The notes under the pieces are model-generated. The model was not told the DNA's origin. It did no database searches and was given only the letters and a program-made list of their open reading frames with translations. The position numbers were made by a program, and so were the translations under genes. From assembly GCA_016748015.1 (NCBI GenBank), contig JAAOMT010000703.1, forward strand, positions 553,170 to 617,169: a stretch of DNA of 64,000 nt, written 5' to 3'. This document shows positions 44,089 to 57,567 of this stretch, piece after piece. Source of the DNA: Geosiphon pyriformis (taxonomy: Eukaryota; Glomeromycota; Glomeromycetes; Archaeosporales; Geosiphonaceae). How positions within the stretch are numbered: the stretch's first letter is position 1; the number at the start of each line of letters is the position of its first letter.

Positions 44089-45262
44089 ATGCTTTTACCT
44101 TTGATTCCACCTTTTCGTTATGCCCTTGTTGAAGACGAGGTGTATCGCGGGGCGGACCCGAAGAATCGAAATTTTCGTTTTCTTAAAAGGTATTTCACGT
44201 CATTTATTATTTTTTCAACAAGTACCTTTTCCCCACAGAAAACTGACTGTACAGTTAAACTATCTTTGACAACTCTTAAATTTACCCTTTAATTTCCGAG
44301 ATTAAAACTTAAAACAATTCTTTCCCTCGTTCCTGGTGCGCCAGAGCAAGAAGTCATGGACTTTTGTAAGATTCAAAACATCAGGGTGATTAGTATTCCA
44401 GTGGCTAAGGTAAAGGATAACGTACCGCTAAACTATAGCAAAGTGGTCCATGCTATTCAGGTATTTTCTCTAATGATTTATCCAATTTTTCAAATTAAAC
44501 ATATTTCCCATCGGATTGGTGAAATGATCTACTTTTTTAAGGGAATCAGATCATCATCGATCCCCTGAACTTGCCAATTTTTGTCCATTGCTTGGACGGT
44601 GGAAACGTCAGTGGACTAGTGGTTGCATGTCTCCGAAAGTTACAGATGTGGAGCGTTTCTTCAGCTATTGGGGAATTCATGCGGTATTAAATAATTATGA
44701 ATAATGCTCATTGAAGCTCTTTGTCTATAAATACTAAAATCATTCATGGATTTATGTGTACAGATTTCTCAGTGGGGGAGTGATTTCCTCAGAGGAAAGT
44801 GAATTTATTGAGAAATTTTCAGGCGATATTGAAATTCCTCGTACCATTCCTAAATGGTTATGGGGCGGTCAGGTCACTTTCAACAAACATCCGACGCTAA
44901 AACTTAAATTTCTAAATCGGGCCATTGTCGAATTTACTGAATCAAAACCCAAAGAAAACAAAGTAGGCTCTGCTAATAATTTGGGGACTAGTGGTGGTGA
45001 TACGGTTGATTTGCAGAATTATCGAAAACGAGTTAGCAGTAAGTGTTTCTCGATCTTAATAAAAATGTTTAAATGTCTTCCTTGTTATTCAAAAATATTT
45101 AATCTTTTTATCTTAATATTAGCTGATTTATTAGGGGACTTGTTGGATCCATCCACAAATATTAAAACTGATTATGATGAAAGAGATGAAGTTGTTGAGG
45201 ATGAAGTAGCCAAATTATCCATGACATTACAAGCTCTCGATCTTGAGGGCTTAAAGGATTGA
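44089..45262 (+). CDS. OCA/SIW14-type tyrosine phosphatase-like protein, 5 exons
   Basis: Belongs to the fungal family of small atypical dual-specificity phosphatases (SIW14, OCA). Exons 44089-44189, 44301-44460, 44550-44683, 44764-45038, 45123-45262, GT-AG introns, 810 nt or 269 residues. Landmarks: PPFRYALVEDEVYRGADPKN (family N-terminus), LKTILSLVPGAPEQEVMDFC, GLVVACLRKLQMWSVSSAIG. The signature loop is HCLDGGNVSG: Cys101 is present but the Arg of Cx5R is Val107, so hydrolysis by the usual mechanism is unlikely. This resembles OCA6-like members. The acidic C-terminal tail (DYDERDEVVEDEV) is not typical. The intron 1 acceptor (TTTCCGAG) has a weak pyrimidine tract and is the least certain junction. 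Confidence 0.85.
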
Positions 45263-45575
45263 TACAATTTATAGTCTGTTCTAAAAAAACTTAAAGCTAT
45301 TGCTATTACCAGTTATTTCTGTTAAAGAAAATTTATTATTTACCAAAAAACAATATTTAAAAAAAATTATTACAATAAAATGGATTTTCAAACTCAAAAC
45401 TTTTAAATCAAATATTATTTTTTATTAAAATCTGTAAAATAAAAATAAAAACCTCAATGTTAAAGGTAATAAAATAAAGTTATTCAAAAATAATATAAAT
45501 TATTAATATATAAATTTTAATATATACAATTTATTAATGTAAAAATAACAAAATTTTTAATACACATGCTTAATT

Positions 45576-45613
<38 letters not shown>

Positions 45614-45850
45614 GTTTTTTTAGTTAATTATTTTTTTTAAATTATATTATAAATTTAAAAAACTCTTTCTTTTATTATCTCCTAATTACAACAAGAACAT
45701 AAAATAGCTAAAGAAATATGTTTTTTCTTTTTTGTCTTTATAGTTATTTTTTTTACTACATTTCTATTTGTTGCTATAGAACTGGTTGGTTTTTTTGCTA
45801 ATAATTCTGGTTTTAAATTACTTAGATTAAAGACCAAGTCTGGTACTAAA
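45263..45850. other. AT-rich spacer with (ATT)n microsatellite
   Basis: 3' flank of the phosphatase gene. A perfect ATT repeat occupies about 45581-45609. No frames. The boundary with the decayed LINE-3 is uncertain. Confidence 0.6.
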
Positions 45851-48800
45851 AAAAAGTGCATTAAAAGTGGTTACTTTTATAATCTCTCATATAAAAAGCC
45901 AAAAAATTTTGAAGTTATTAGTGATATAATAAACTTATTAACTAGTTTTCTATCAGTTAATACATTACAAGCTGACAACAAAGTCACAAGAAGTCTTGGA
46001 ATAGCAAAGTAGATAGCAAAAAAACCAGTATTAGTAAAGTATTAAATATAAAAAACATAAAAAACACAATTGCAAAAAAAACAAGTTATGTAAATTTAAA
46101 TACTTTTAAAACAGATAACATAATAAATAACACAATTCCAAAGAAGATACAAACTAAGATATATGTTTTAAAACAACTGTTAAATATGCTTTCTTTTAAT
46201 AAATTAAGTGATAATAAAAACATATTAGTGTTTTTAATACTTAAGTTTGATGAATTCTAAAAATTAGCATTGGTTAAAAATTTTAATTCAAAGAAATTTT
46301 TTGTATTGAATATTAAACTTTTTGTAATGTTTGACAAAACTTTTAAAAATAAGTTGTTGTCAATAAAAAAATTTTTTATTGTATTAATGGTTTTAAAAGG
46401 ACATCAACTTTCTTAAAATTTTTAGATATTATTAAATTAATCTTTATATTTGAATTAAGCTTAAACAAAGCAAAAAAATTGGCTATTAATAAGAAAATCT
46501 TAATAAATAATAATATTAGAAAAACAAACAGTTATATAGATTAGAAAGTAATTATTAAAAAAATCTTTGTAAATATTCTTAAATTGATTGTAAAATTAGT
46601 GTTCTTTAAGTTTGATAAGATTATATCTATTAAGATATAGCTTATTGGTCTTTAACAAAGACTTTAATTAAGTTTAAGTTTATTAATATTGCTGATTTGG
46701 TTTTGGTTGAGTGGTTAATTCTTATAAAAAAAAATTTTGTGTATGTAATTAAGAGTGTTAATAATAAATAAACATAGGTGTTTAAAGATTAGCATTAAAC
46801 TTTACTGTATATTTTACTAATTGACACTACTGTTTATAATCTTTCTAATTTGTTGGTATTATATAATAGAAAAACTTGTTTTATTAACTATAATTTAAGC
46901 ATATATAAATATAACAAATATATAATTGTTTGTTTTGCAAATAGAGCATTAAAAAGAATAGTTATTGGTTCTATTCCAATTTTTAAGAGTGTAAATTTGT
47001 ATTGAGCTAGTTTATTATTGACTGTTTAAGTTTTTGTTATATACTTTAGTAATGAAAATTCAAATAATTATAGCAAAAAGCCAGTTTTATTTCAAAATCA
47101 AATATGATTGGCCAATATATATAAGAAAAAACAGATTTTAATAGTTTGTTTAGTCTTTTTTGATAGTAAAATTTGGGCTTAAATTGCTGGTAATTTTTTA
47201 TTTTCTTTATTTTTTGTGCAAAATAATTCTTTAAAAATTGGTTTTTTTTAGAAATAAAGCTTCTTTTATTGGTTATATTAGAAATAAGTAATAGATTTGC
47301 TGTTTTTAAGTGTAATTTTACCAATCTTATAAAACAAGTTGATAAGTTGGCTAAGAGATTGAACACATTTAGATTAACAGTTTTTTAGTTTAGTTCTGAA
47401 TATTAGCTATTAATGATCTTTTTAGCACAGAATTAAAGAATAAATACAGTAATAAGTAAGAATTTAGATGTAATTACTAGTAGTAAAACTGTTATAAAAG
47501 CAAAGTTTTTTGATTTATTAGTTATTTTTGAGTTAAAAGACAATATAAACAATTTTTTAAAGATAATTATAGATCTGTTGACCAAAATAAAGAATATTAA
47601 ATTGGGCTTAAACACTTTTTTTCATTAATAACTAAGTTAATTGAAGAGTTATTATATACAATGTTTAAGGTATTAATGATTTTGTTAAGCAAAAAGATAT
47701 TATTTATTGGCATGTAGATTTAAAAGATATGATTTTAATTATTACAAAGACAAAATTAAGATTTAATATTAGGTTATATATAGCAAACAAATTTAATAAA
47801 GTATGTGTTTTTATGTTTAGTTTAAATAAAAGTTTTTTTTAGAGCTAATATGACAATAATTATAAACAGATCTCTGGTTTAACATATTTTAAAAATAGAA
47901 AAAGTTTTTAGTTATCTTATTTTGATCTGGTTTTTGTTTAAAGATAAAATCTCAATCAAAATTTTGGGTTTTTATGTTAATATTTCTGCTGAATTTAGAT
48001 TTGATTAAACAGCAAAAATAAATTTTTTTATTGCTAAAACAGTTAATTTTAATATTTTTGTGGTTTTGAATAAAGATTTCAATAAAAACAGATTAAAAAA
48101 TTACAAGTTTCAAGTTTTGTTTGAATTTAAGCTTAGCTAATTTATTTAATAAGCATTTATTAGTTAAGGCTCTTACTTAAAGCAGTTCTAGAGACATTAA
48201 AAAGTTCATAGATTTTATTTTTGTAAACCAAAACCTGATATCTGCAATTATGAATTATAGAATTAATATTGTGTTTGAGTTTTTTAATACAAATCACAAA
48301 ACAATCTTGGTTGTAATTAATTTGAGTGGTTTTTTAGATGTTTATCTTAATAATAATCACAAACAAACTAATAAAAATAGATAAAAGTTCAAAATTAAAG
48401 ACATTGATATTGCTAAGTAATTACAGTTTAAAAAGTATTTATTGAATAAATTCTTAAAAAAAGTATCTAAATTCAATAATACAAGAAGTTATGATAATTT
48501 GGATATAATATAAGAGATTTTAAAGAAGATAGTAATAAGTTCTATTAATAAAATGTTCTCTAAATATTGGTTCAATAAGATTAAATATTTAAAAAACAAA
48601 CAATTATCAAAGTTTTTTAAGTTAAAGCTGTTAATAACTAAGATTATAAAGTATTTAAGTTTGAATTAAATTTTAAAAACTAATTACCTTATTAATATTT
48701 GAACTAGTATTAATAAAAAAAAAAGTCTCCAAAGTGGGCATTATAATTAATAATGATAAAAAGTTAAAAAAAGTTTTAAGTCATCTGTTAAGAGTTAAAA

Positions 48801-49700
48801 AAAAGTATTATAAATCCAAATATTATAAATTCAGAATTGTTAAAAATAATTTTATCAAAAAAATAATAGATAAATATATAAAAAACTTTTGTTTTAATAA
48901 AAGACATATAATTAAAAGTGTTTTAAAATAATTGTTTTAAAAAATGATATTTGACTATTTGGTAATAAATTATAATTTGGTTCTGAAGTCTTGTAAAATC
49001 AAATTTACAATTAACAAAATTATGAAAAGATAGATAAAAAAGCATGTAGTGTTTAGTGTTTTGTTTAATTAGTAGTCTAATTAATATGTTTTTTTGAATT
49101 ATATTAATAATGATGTATTTTCAAAAATAATGTATAATATTAAGTTTGATAAGTTTCTATAAATAATTAAGAAACTACTTAATAAAAAAACCACTGGTTT
49201 TTCTGGTATTTTTAATAAGCTTTGAAAACATAATAATGTGCAAGTTTTGAATAATTTGTTGGATATTTTCAATCTGTGTTTAATGTTGAATATAATTTTC
49301 AAATAATAAAAAAAAATCTGAGTTTTTATGATACCAAAATCATATAATTAAAAAGGAATTTTTATTAATACTAGGCCAATAATTTTAAATAAAATGCTCT
49401 GGAAAATTTTGTCAAGTTTAATGTTTTATATAGTAATAATTTCTCAGTTTTAAAGAAAATATTTATTTAGATCCCAATTTTTATTGTTAGTTTTGTAATT
49501 AAAAATACATTAAAAAAAAACAAAAAGCTGTAATTAGTTCTTTAAGATATATATAAGATATACAATTTTGTTAAGTGATATTATTTACAAAACAGTCTAA
49601 TTAAAATCAATATATGTCTATGTTTAATTAAGTTTTTTAAAAGTATACATAATAATTAGATTAATTAAGTAATAATAAATTTTGGTATTATTTATAGAAA
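45850..49700 (+). pseudogene. LINE-3, very decayed non-LTR retrotransposon
   Basis: Colinear with LINE-2 at DNA and residue level although almost stripped of G and C. Examples: 47371-47405 (CAGTTTTTTAGTTTAGTTC) matches the ORF1 end of LINE-1 (CAGTTTCCCAGCCTAGCCC); 47690-47790 aligns with the endonuclease start (IIYWHVDLKD, ITKTKL); 49180-49230 reads LNKKTTGFSGIFNKL against LPNNKAAGLSGILNEL of LINE-2. Nearly every codon change is C-to-T or G-to-A. The RT end, RNase H and tail are missing: similarity stops near 49690, just before the LTR of D2. The 5' limit is approximate. Confidence 0.75.
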
Positions 49701-49814
49701 AAGAGTACAAAAAAGAAATAAAGAAAACAGATATAAGAATAGACCAATAAAAAAATAGTACTTAATATATAAACACATTTTTAAGAATGTATATATTTAC
49801 AAAAATAAGCATAT
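49701..49814. other. Unassigned AT-rich junction between LINE-3 and D2
   Basis: No similarity seen to either neighbour by eye. It may be LINE-3 sequence decayed past recognition or the true edge of the D2 LTR. Confidence 0.4.
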
Positions 49815-50597
49815 TGTTAGAAAATCATAACATATTTTCAAAAAATTATGACATATTGCTTAAAAATAAGCACAATTTTAAAAAGTAGCATAGAAAAAAT
49901 TAAGAATATATACAATCTTAAATAATATGAATTATATATATATAGCAGTAATATCAAAAGTAAAAAAAAAGACTTAAACAAATTTTTAGTTAGTTAATAA
50001 TAAATATTTATAACATATTCTGCTTTTTAAAAGATAGTTTTTTATATCTTAAAATGAAATTATTCAAATATAAAATAAAAATTATTGTTTTATTATCCAA
50101 TTTATGTTATTTTTTTTATTGAATTAACATTATTATTTTCCAATTTTATTAGCAATTTATGTTAATAACATTTACTATTTAATTATATTAAATCAATAGC
50201 TTTTGATTATAACTATTAATAGAATATTAACTTCTTATTTTTATTTTATTTTTTATTTTATTTTTATTTTTATTTTTTTGTTGCTTACTAATTGATTAAA
50301 AAATTAAGTGCTAAAATATTAACATTAAAAATAGTTTGGTAAAAAATCCATAAAATAAGAATAAAAACTTAAGAATAACTTATTAAAAAAATACAACTGT
50401 TAGATTAAACCAGTTTCTATGCTGAAGAAAAAATTTGGAAAAATAACTATTAAGTGAATTTCTGTTTATTATACAAAAAACTGAACCAAAATTTTCAGAT
50501 TTGAAAACCTTTAGAAATTACAAATAATATTAGTTATTAAACATCAAGTTAAGGAATTTGTTATTTATTCCAATATCTCAAATAATTATTTGTAACA
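49815..50597 (+). repeat. LTR of element D2
   Basis: TGTTAGAAAATC to TTTGTAACA. Its right half is colinear with the D1 LTR (for example TATATATATAGCAGTA, TTTCTGTTTATTATACAAA, TTATTTGTAACA). It is followed by a decayed primer site TTTGATGCTTCTTGTAAG, matching D1 TTTAGTGTTCCTTGTGAG. Confidence 0.75.
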
Positions 50598-50935
50598 TTT
50601 GATGCTTCTTGTAAGATATAATTTAACAAAAAACAAAGTATTATTTTCAATTATTTAGAAAAGTGGCAGACTTAGAAGTTATAAGAACAAATTATTTAGA
50701 ATTTATAAAATTCTTATTCTAATAATATCAACAATAATTAAAATTAATTAGCAATTATTTTTCTGCAAAATTAGTCTTTAATTTTTACATTAACAAAAAG
50801 ATTATACATTTTTTAGAAAAAAAAACAGATTCTGAATCAGTAAAAAAAAATTTTTACAATAAATTATTTTAATATACTAGCTTATCACAGAATCACAATT
50901 TTACTTTAATTATTACTAAAATAAATTGCAAAATA
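50598..50935 (+). pseudogene. gag: gag 5' fragment of element D2
   Basis: Aligned with D1 gag from the primer site: AAAAGTGGCAGACTTAGAAG (D1 AAAAGTGGCAAAACCAGAAAG), AATTAGTCTTTAATTTTTAC and the start of the IFTEINKKI-type segment. Frames are broken. It ends in AAAATAAATTGCAAAAT, the left copy of the LINE-2 target duplication. Confidence 0.7.
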
Positions 50936-51131
50936 TAATAAAAAACTTCTTTCTCTCCTTCGTCCAAAATTCCCAAAAAAGAGTCAAAAGTTTTTTCGAA
51001 AGAAGTTTTTTACCATTTAGTACGATAAATCAAAACCATTTTTCGATTACAAGGCCACTGTTGGCTCTGTTATTGCTGTTATAAAGAAGGCTACCAAAGT
51101 TTCTGGTTCTGAGGATGGTTTTAAGACAATC

Positions 51132-52880
51132 ATGTTAAGGAAGAAGAGAAAGGGTGGTGTATTGGCAGAGAGTGTTGATAATAGAGAGGTTGCTAATAAA
51201 GCTCTTGGTAATTGTTCATGGGGTTCTGAGGTGGGTGACACTACTGAATCTGAGAGTATTGACATAGAGAAGGAGTACTTGGTTGAGAAAACCAGTGTTG
51301 ACTATGGTGAGAATGGTGTTTTTGCAGGAGAGGATCCTAATCAAACACCTAAGAGTTTGTGTGTAAAGACCAAGAAGGTGTTAGGGAAGCCTCTGGGTGT
51401 GATTAATTATGATACTGTCAATGTAGATGATGACGTGTTAGACAGTTTCTTTCTTCTTCTACCCCCTTTGCCTATCAAATTGTTCATTCAAGTGTCTGTT
51501 CGCAAATCCTTTGTTTTGGATATTGATTTCGTGGCTGTTGCTGGGAAATCATCTCAGGAGAAATTGAACTTTGTCAAAAAAAATTTTTCAGATGTGAATG
51601 GTTTTGGGGGGGCCTCTACTCTCTCAAAATTTGGTGGAATCATCCAGACATCTTTTACTTCCGAAAAAGCGATGATGGTGGCTGCTCAATTGGCAAATAA
51701 TTGTGGTATTGTGGTAAACACCAATCTTAAGTACCCCATCAACAATCATACAAATCAGGCAATTGTGTTAAAAAAAATTCCTATGGAAACTTCCATCGAG
51801 ACAGTGCATGCAGCCATTTCTGAATTTGGGCTTATTAAGTTGATCAAAATGCAGTTGGTGGGTCTATGGCAAAAGGTGATCATTGAATTGGAGGATCAAA
51901 TTTAGGCTGATCTCTTGGCAACTAAGTGGTCCATTCTTATTGGGAAAGATGCAGTGTGTGTGGCCTGGACCAATATTGACAAACAGACGTGGGATGCCAG
52001 AGATGAGTTCAGAGCTTTGCTTTACACTCTTCCTATGGGCACTACTGCTCATGATTTTTGGGACTTTATTGGTTCAGTTGGTGGGAAAACATGTGTTATT
52101 GAATGCAGCTCTGTTAGTTATGTCTGAGCATGCTGTGCCACTGTGTGCTTCGATTCTGAGGGTAGCCTTATTCAGGCAATGGCAAACACTCCTGTTATAA
52201 AAAGTGTTGGTTTCCAATGGTCTTGTTTAACCACTGCACTGTGCTCAATTTGCAGAAATTCTGGTCATACATCTCTTGCTTGTTGTACTGCTGGTGTGTC
52301 CTCAAGTCCTAGAAGCAAGAAAGCTCCTCTTTCAGCTCAGGATCAGCTCTGTCTGGCTAAGATATATGAAAAAAAATCTGCACCCGTTTCCCGTCCTTTG
52401 GCTTTCGGTGGAAAAACTTGGGCCTCCATGGTTGGTAAACCACTCCCATTAGCGTCATTTAGTGGTTCAGCTCAATCTGGTTCCGTATCTTATGGTAAAC
52501 CTCTCCCGACTGTTAGTAGTGAATTGGAAGACCATTTGAAGAATATTGAAAGCAGTCTTGTCAGCCTCGCAGGACAAATTGGTGAGTTGGCTAAGAGGTT
52601 GGACTCATTCGTGCTAGCAGTTTCCCAGCCTAGTCCTGGATGTCAGCTGCCGGTGACCCCTCCATCGCAGAATCAAGAGGAGGATATAGTGATGGAAGTG
52701 GGTTTGGGTAATGCCACTAGTGACAAGACTGCTGCCATTTTTGGTTCAACTGCTTCACCTGAGGTTGTGAAATTGGAAAACATGTTGGAGGGTCTCTCTG
52801 CTTTGGTCATGAGCCTATCGGTGCACTTGGATAGTTTGGCTTTGGCTGGTGGTGCTCTTTCTTTACCTCATTCTCAATGA
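51132..52880 (+). pseudogene. LINE-2 ORF1 (RRM-like and CCHC RNA-binding protein)
   Basis: Same frame throughout, with two stops (TAG at about 51903, TGA at about 52125). The ATG used by LINE-1 is ATA here, so the first Met is internal (51132, MLRKKRKGGVLAESVDN). RRM-like unit at 51760-51990 (AIVLKKIPMETS, AISEFGLIKLIKMQLVG, then WSILIGKDAVCVAW). CCHC knuckle LCSICRNSGHTSLAC at about 52240-52285. Coiled-coil stretch NIESSLVSLAGQIGELAKRL at about 52540. It ends with TGA at 52880; ORF2 follows within about 20 bp in another frame. Confidence 0.86.
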
Positions 52881-52895
52881 GTGGTCTGGTATAGA

Positions 52896-55800
52896 AGATT
52901 CCTACATGTAATGTTCGTGGGTTGAACAATTCTGCGAAGCAAGATGATGTCATTCATTGGCACAGAGATATGAACAATTTGGTTTTAATTGTTACTGAAA
53001 CAAAGTTAAAAGATAGAGTTTAGCCTTGGATTGCTAATAAATTCAATGGTGTTTGGGTCTTCGTTTCTGGTTTGGATTCTGGTTACCTTGGTTCTGGTGT
53101 GGTGATCATTATGAACAACACTCTAGTGAAACATGTATATAAAGTTGTTGAGGTTCCTGGACGACTTTTGTCTGTCAAGTTGCTTTTCAGAAATAAGCTC
53201 TCAGTGTCAATTCTGAGTTTGTATGCAGGTGCTTCAATGTTCATGCACTTCTCACAAGCAGATAAGATAAACTCTTTGATTGCTAAAGCTGTTAATGAGT
53301 CATTTTTCATGATATTGGATGGCGATTTCAATGAAGATGGCTCTCACAAGTGTGCTAGTTTCAGGAAATGTTTTGATTTGGGTTTGGTCAATGCCTTGGG
53401 AGGGAGTTTGTTTGGGAGGAATGCGACTTGGACCAATTCTTGAGGGGTGGCCAAGGTTATTGATTACATATTCGTGTCATTGAGCTTGGTCAATGCTATC
53501 TTAGATCGAAGTGTAACTGGGGTTGATGAATATTTCAATACTAATCATAGGGCTGTTGCTGTTTCCATGGGTCTGGGTGGTCTTTTGGACATTAATTTGA
53601 TGTCTCTTTGCAAGCAGGCAAATAAGGATCAGTGGAAGTTCAATTTTAAGGATGCTACGGCTGCCAAATAGACTGCATTCAAGGAATCTTCTGCTGCCAC
53701 CGCAGTGATGTTTAAGTGTGAGTTTGATGCTGCTCTATTGTTTCTGGATCTGGATGCTATGTGGGATGTTGTCTGCAAAATTGTGTGCTTATCAGCAAGT
53801 GATATTTTCAAAAAAAAATGGTTCAAGAGTTATGATAATGTGTTTACTAAGGAATCTTCTAAGTTTTACAAGCTAGAACTTTTGGTGTCTAAACTAATTA
53901 AGGCATCACGTTTGGTTTCTTCTAAGGAATTTGTTGCACTACTGAGTACATGGAATTCATTAGACACTACAAATGCTTTTGTGGTAGAGTCTCTTTTTCT
54001 TTCGGGGTTGTATTTTGAGATCATAAGATCTGTTTTGTTCAGAGTCAAGAAGTTGTATCATTCCTCTAAATTGTCCGAGTCAAAGTGTGCTGAAGAATCT
54101 TTTATCAGATCAGCAGTTAGTAGGAGGATGGAAAGTTTTGAGGTGGATAAGGGTCATACAATTAGGAGTGTGCTAGAGTGTCCCTTTCACAAGGTGGTAT
54201 TGGATTATTTGGTTGTCAATGATGAACTGGTTTTGGATCCTAGTTTGGTTAAATCTAAGGTGGATATTATCATGAAAGGCTGGACCAGAAAATGCAAGTT
54301 GGTTGCTGATGTCTCTGCTGATTGGTGTCACCAGTACTAACCCTTGGAATACGTATTTGATGAGGCATTTTTGAGAATAATAGACCCTATTAGTTCTGTT
54401 GAGTTGCTTGGTGTTGTGTTGGACTTGCCTAATAATAAAGCTGCTGGTTTGTCTGGTATTTTGAATGAGCTTTGGAAGCATTGTGACGAATTGGTTTTGG
54501 ATATGTTGTTGGTGCTTTTGAACTCTTGTTTGCTCTGTGAGTTAGTTCCTGGTCCTTGGAGGGAAGCTTGAGTGTCTATGATCCCCAAACCTTATGAGTG
54601 GGAGGGAGTTCTTATGAACACTCAACCCATTGCTTTGATTGAAACTGCTCATAAGATCCTTTCAAAGATCCTCTCAGACAGAATTTCTTTGGCATGCAGT
54701 ACTCACAATGTTCTCTACGGGAACAATTTTTCTGTTTTAAAGAGCACGACAACACAGTCTCCTATCTTTGCTGTCGGCTCTGTGGTTGAGGATGCTCTGG
54801 AAAAGAACCATGAGCTTTGGCTGGTATTGCAGGACATGAAGAAGGCCTATGATTTTGTTGGCTGGGAGCATTTGAAAAGGAGTCTAATTAGGATTAAGAT
54901 ATGTGACAGATTCATTCGATTTTTTGGTGGCATTCACAATAATTGAGTCAACCGAGTAATGACTGACTTTGGCTTAACTGATGGTTATTAAGTCCATGAT
55001 AGTCTTGATCAAGGGAAAGTGTTCTCACCTCTTCTCTGGCATATATTTTATGATTCTCTTTTGTGTGAAGTCAAGAGGCAAGAAGAATTTTGTGGATATA
55101 GGTTGAATTCTCATTTTATTACTAAGACTGGCCGTGTTAAATCTCAAGCTGGTTTTTCTTTTTTCTTTGCAGCTGGTGCTTTTGTGGATAATACAATTTG
55201 GGTCAGCTGCAGTCAGGCTGCAACACAGCACATTCTCAATGTTGTTAGTAAATTTTTTAGAATTAATGATATTTCAATTAACAATGACAAAATGGTGGCA
55301 ATTCCCATTAACTGTAGGGTTGTGAGTCCCTTTCTGACAATCAGTGGTTTACCAATTTCTATTGCCAAGAAAGGGGAACCTCACTGGTATTTGGGCATCT
55401 TTCTGTTTACAAATAGTTTGTCAAAGCCCAGTTTGGCCAAGGCGCATTCGGATGTCCAGTTTTTCACCAATCTTGTTCTAAAAAAGGCCATCTCTGATAA
55501 ACAGTTCTTGTATTTGGTTTTGGCGGTTCTTCAACTTATCATCAGTTATAGAACGCAGTTTAGTTTTGTTCCACTTAGTGTTTACTGTAAATGAGACACT
55601 CTAATTCATAAAGGCTTCAAATCTAAGGTGGGTCTTCCTTTGGACTTTCCCAATGATGCTCTTCATCATCCATCTCTTTATGGCTTAAAAACTTTTGAGC
55701 AGATTCAGGCTGAGAGTAAGTTGGCATCTGTAGTGTGTTTTGCCAATGCTGTTGAAATCCTGGGTTGGTTGTTTTTCCATAGGTTTCATGACTTACAGAC

Positions 55801-57567
55801 TTTGAGCTGGCACCCTGTGCATCCTTTGGTCTCCTCAGTTCATTTAAAATTAAATCCCTCGAACAATTTTCTGGTGGGTGTGGTTTGTATTTTTGCTGAC
55901 TGCAGCTTATTCTTTAGTAGTCCTGGCCCCAGTGTATTCCGATTCTCCCATGGAACTCCCATGTCTTTGGTTCTTGGGAAGGTGAAATTTTCTAGATGTT
56001 TCTCTTTACTTCAGCAGTATAGAATTGCCTTTGTAGAACAATTGCATCAATGCAATGGTGGTGTTTTTGACTGGAAGACTTTTAAGTGTTGGAAAAGGCT
56101 GGATTCGCGTGGCCCCATTCCTGATTGGTTTGGTGTCTCTGTTGGTTATCTTGGTGGTGCGGAGTTATCTTTTTCTGTTTATGGCTGTTCAGTGAGCATT
56201 TTTTCTGCTCCTAGTGTCTTGGAATCCACTGATTTTGATTTGGTTCATAATCGTTTATTGGGATTGGGTGCTGATAGCCTTTTGGTCTATACTGATGGAT
56301 CCTTGGCTGGTTTGGGCACTCTCAGTGTTAAATCGGGTGCGGCGGTTTTCTTTGATGATATTAATATAAGTTTAGGTGTTAAGGTCTTGGGTTTGTTGTC
56401 ATCTACTTTGGCGGAATTGCAAGCTATTGCACTTGCTCTTGAGTGTATTCCTGCAGTTAGCAAAGTTAGCTTATTTTCAGATAGTCAGGCCATGTTGGAT
56501 GCTTGCAAGTCGGAATTGGGTTTTGTGCATCTGGATTTTTGGAATAGTTGTTGGGTGGAGCACCATCATATTGCTGGTCTTGTTCGTGCTAAGAGGTTGG
56601 ATGTCAGCTGGTGTAAGGTTAAAGGACATTCTGATGTTGTAAGTAATGACCAGGCTGATAATCTGGCTGGCCATACGGCTCTTTCTGATTTTGTTCTTCT
56701 CCTTGGCTGGATGAGCAGTTTATTCTGGCTGGTGGTAGTCCAGTTTCGGGTAATTCTAGACATTTTGTGCATGACATTTATCAGTCCATTCATCGTTTGC
56801 ATTGGGGTTTCAGTTCGGGTAATAGGGTTGTCACTGGCAAATTGCTTACAGATATTGATTGGCGCAGGTCCTCTTCTGTTTGGCATCCCGATTCACACAT
56901 GGCTGCTGGCTTCACCAGTATTCAGACCGCTGGCTTGTGTACGTATTTTATAAAAGCTCTGCATCATAGACTGCCTATGGCTGTTTACAAACACCTTTAT
57001 AATAGAAGTTACCCTAGTGTGGTTTGCTTGTTTTGTGGAAGTGTGGAGGTCTTGGACCATGTTTTTTCTTGTGATTCTGACTTTGCTAATCGTGATCAGC
57101 TGCTTGGTGATTTTGCGGTTAAATGGGAAGACATTTTTGGCCTTCATGGCTCTTCTTTTCGCATGCTGCAAACTCTTTCTTCGTGTATTCTTGACATCTC
57201 GGTCTGTGTTGCTTTATGCAAAGGCTTTGTTTTTAATGATTGGTTTTTTGAGGCGGTTTCTGTTTTTGGTGACCTGAAACTTGCTGGTGTGAAAATTGTG
57301 GACTTTGTTCATGATTTTTGCCTAGCTTTTAGAGATGAGGTTTGGTTGGTCCATGTCAAACATTGTGCCTTTATGGAGAAGCATGGGTTAATTCCTTAAG
57401 ATGGTTCTGTGCCAGTTTCTATTTCTGGTCTGTCTTCCCTGTATTCGGCTGGGGTTGTCAGATTGTTGGGTATTGATGATGCATTTAGTATTAGGTTTGG
57501 TTTGCACAAATTTAGTTTGTTCGTTTCAGACACTTTAGATGCGGTTTCTGTTTATATAGATGCATAG
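52896..57567 (+). pseudogene. LINE-2 ORF2: endonuclease, RT, RNase H, zinc motif
   Basis: Endonuclease: PTCNVRGLNNSAKQDD, IVTETKLKD, SLYAGAS, MILDGDFNEDGSHK (intact GDFN), VIDYIFVS, FNTNHRAV (SDH Asp is Asn). RT: LPNNKAAGLSGILNELW, VSMIPKPYEWEG, LVLQDMKKAYDFVGWEHL, FSPLLWHIFYDSLL, catalytic AFVDNTIWVS (FxDD expected). RNase H: LLVYTDGSLAGLGTLS, STLAELQAIALALE, LFSDSQAMLDA, SNDQADNLAGHTA. Zinc motif CLFCGSVEVLDHVFSC near 57025. Stops at about 53021, 53441, 53669, 54338, 54569, 54944, 54989 and 55592. A one-base frameshift near 56705 moves the C-terminal third to another frame. Confidence 0.9.
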
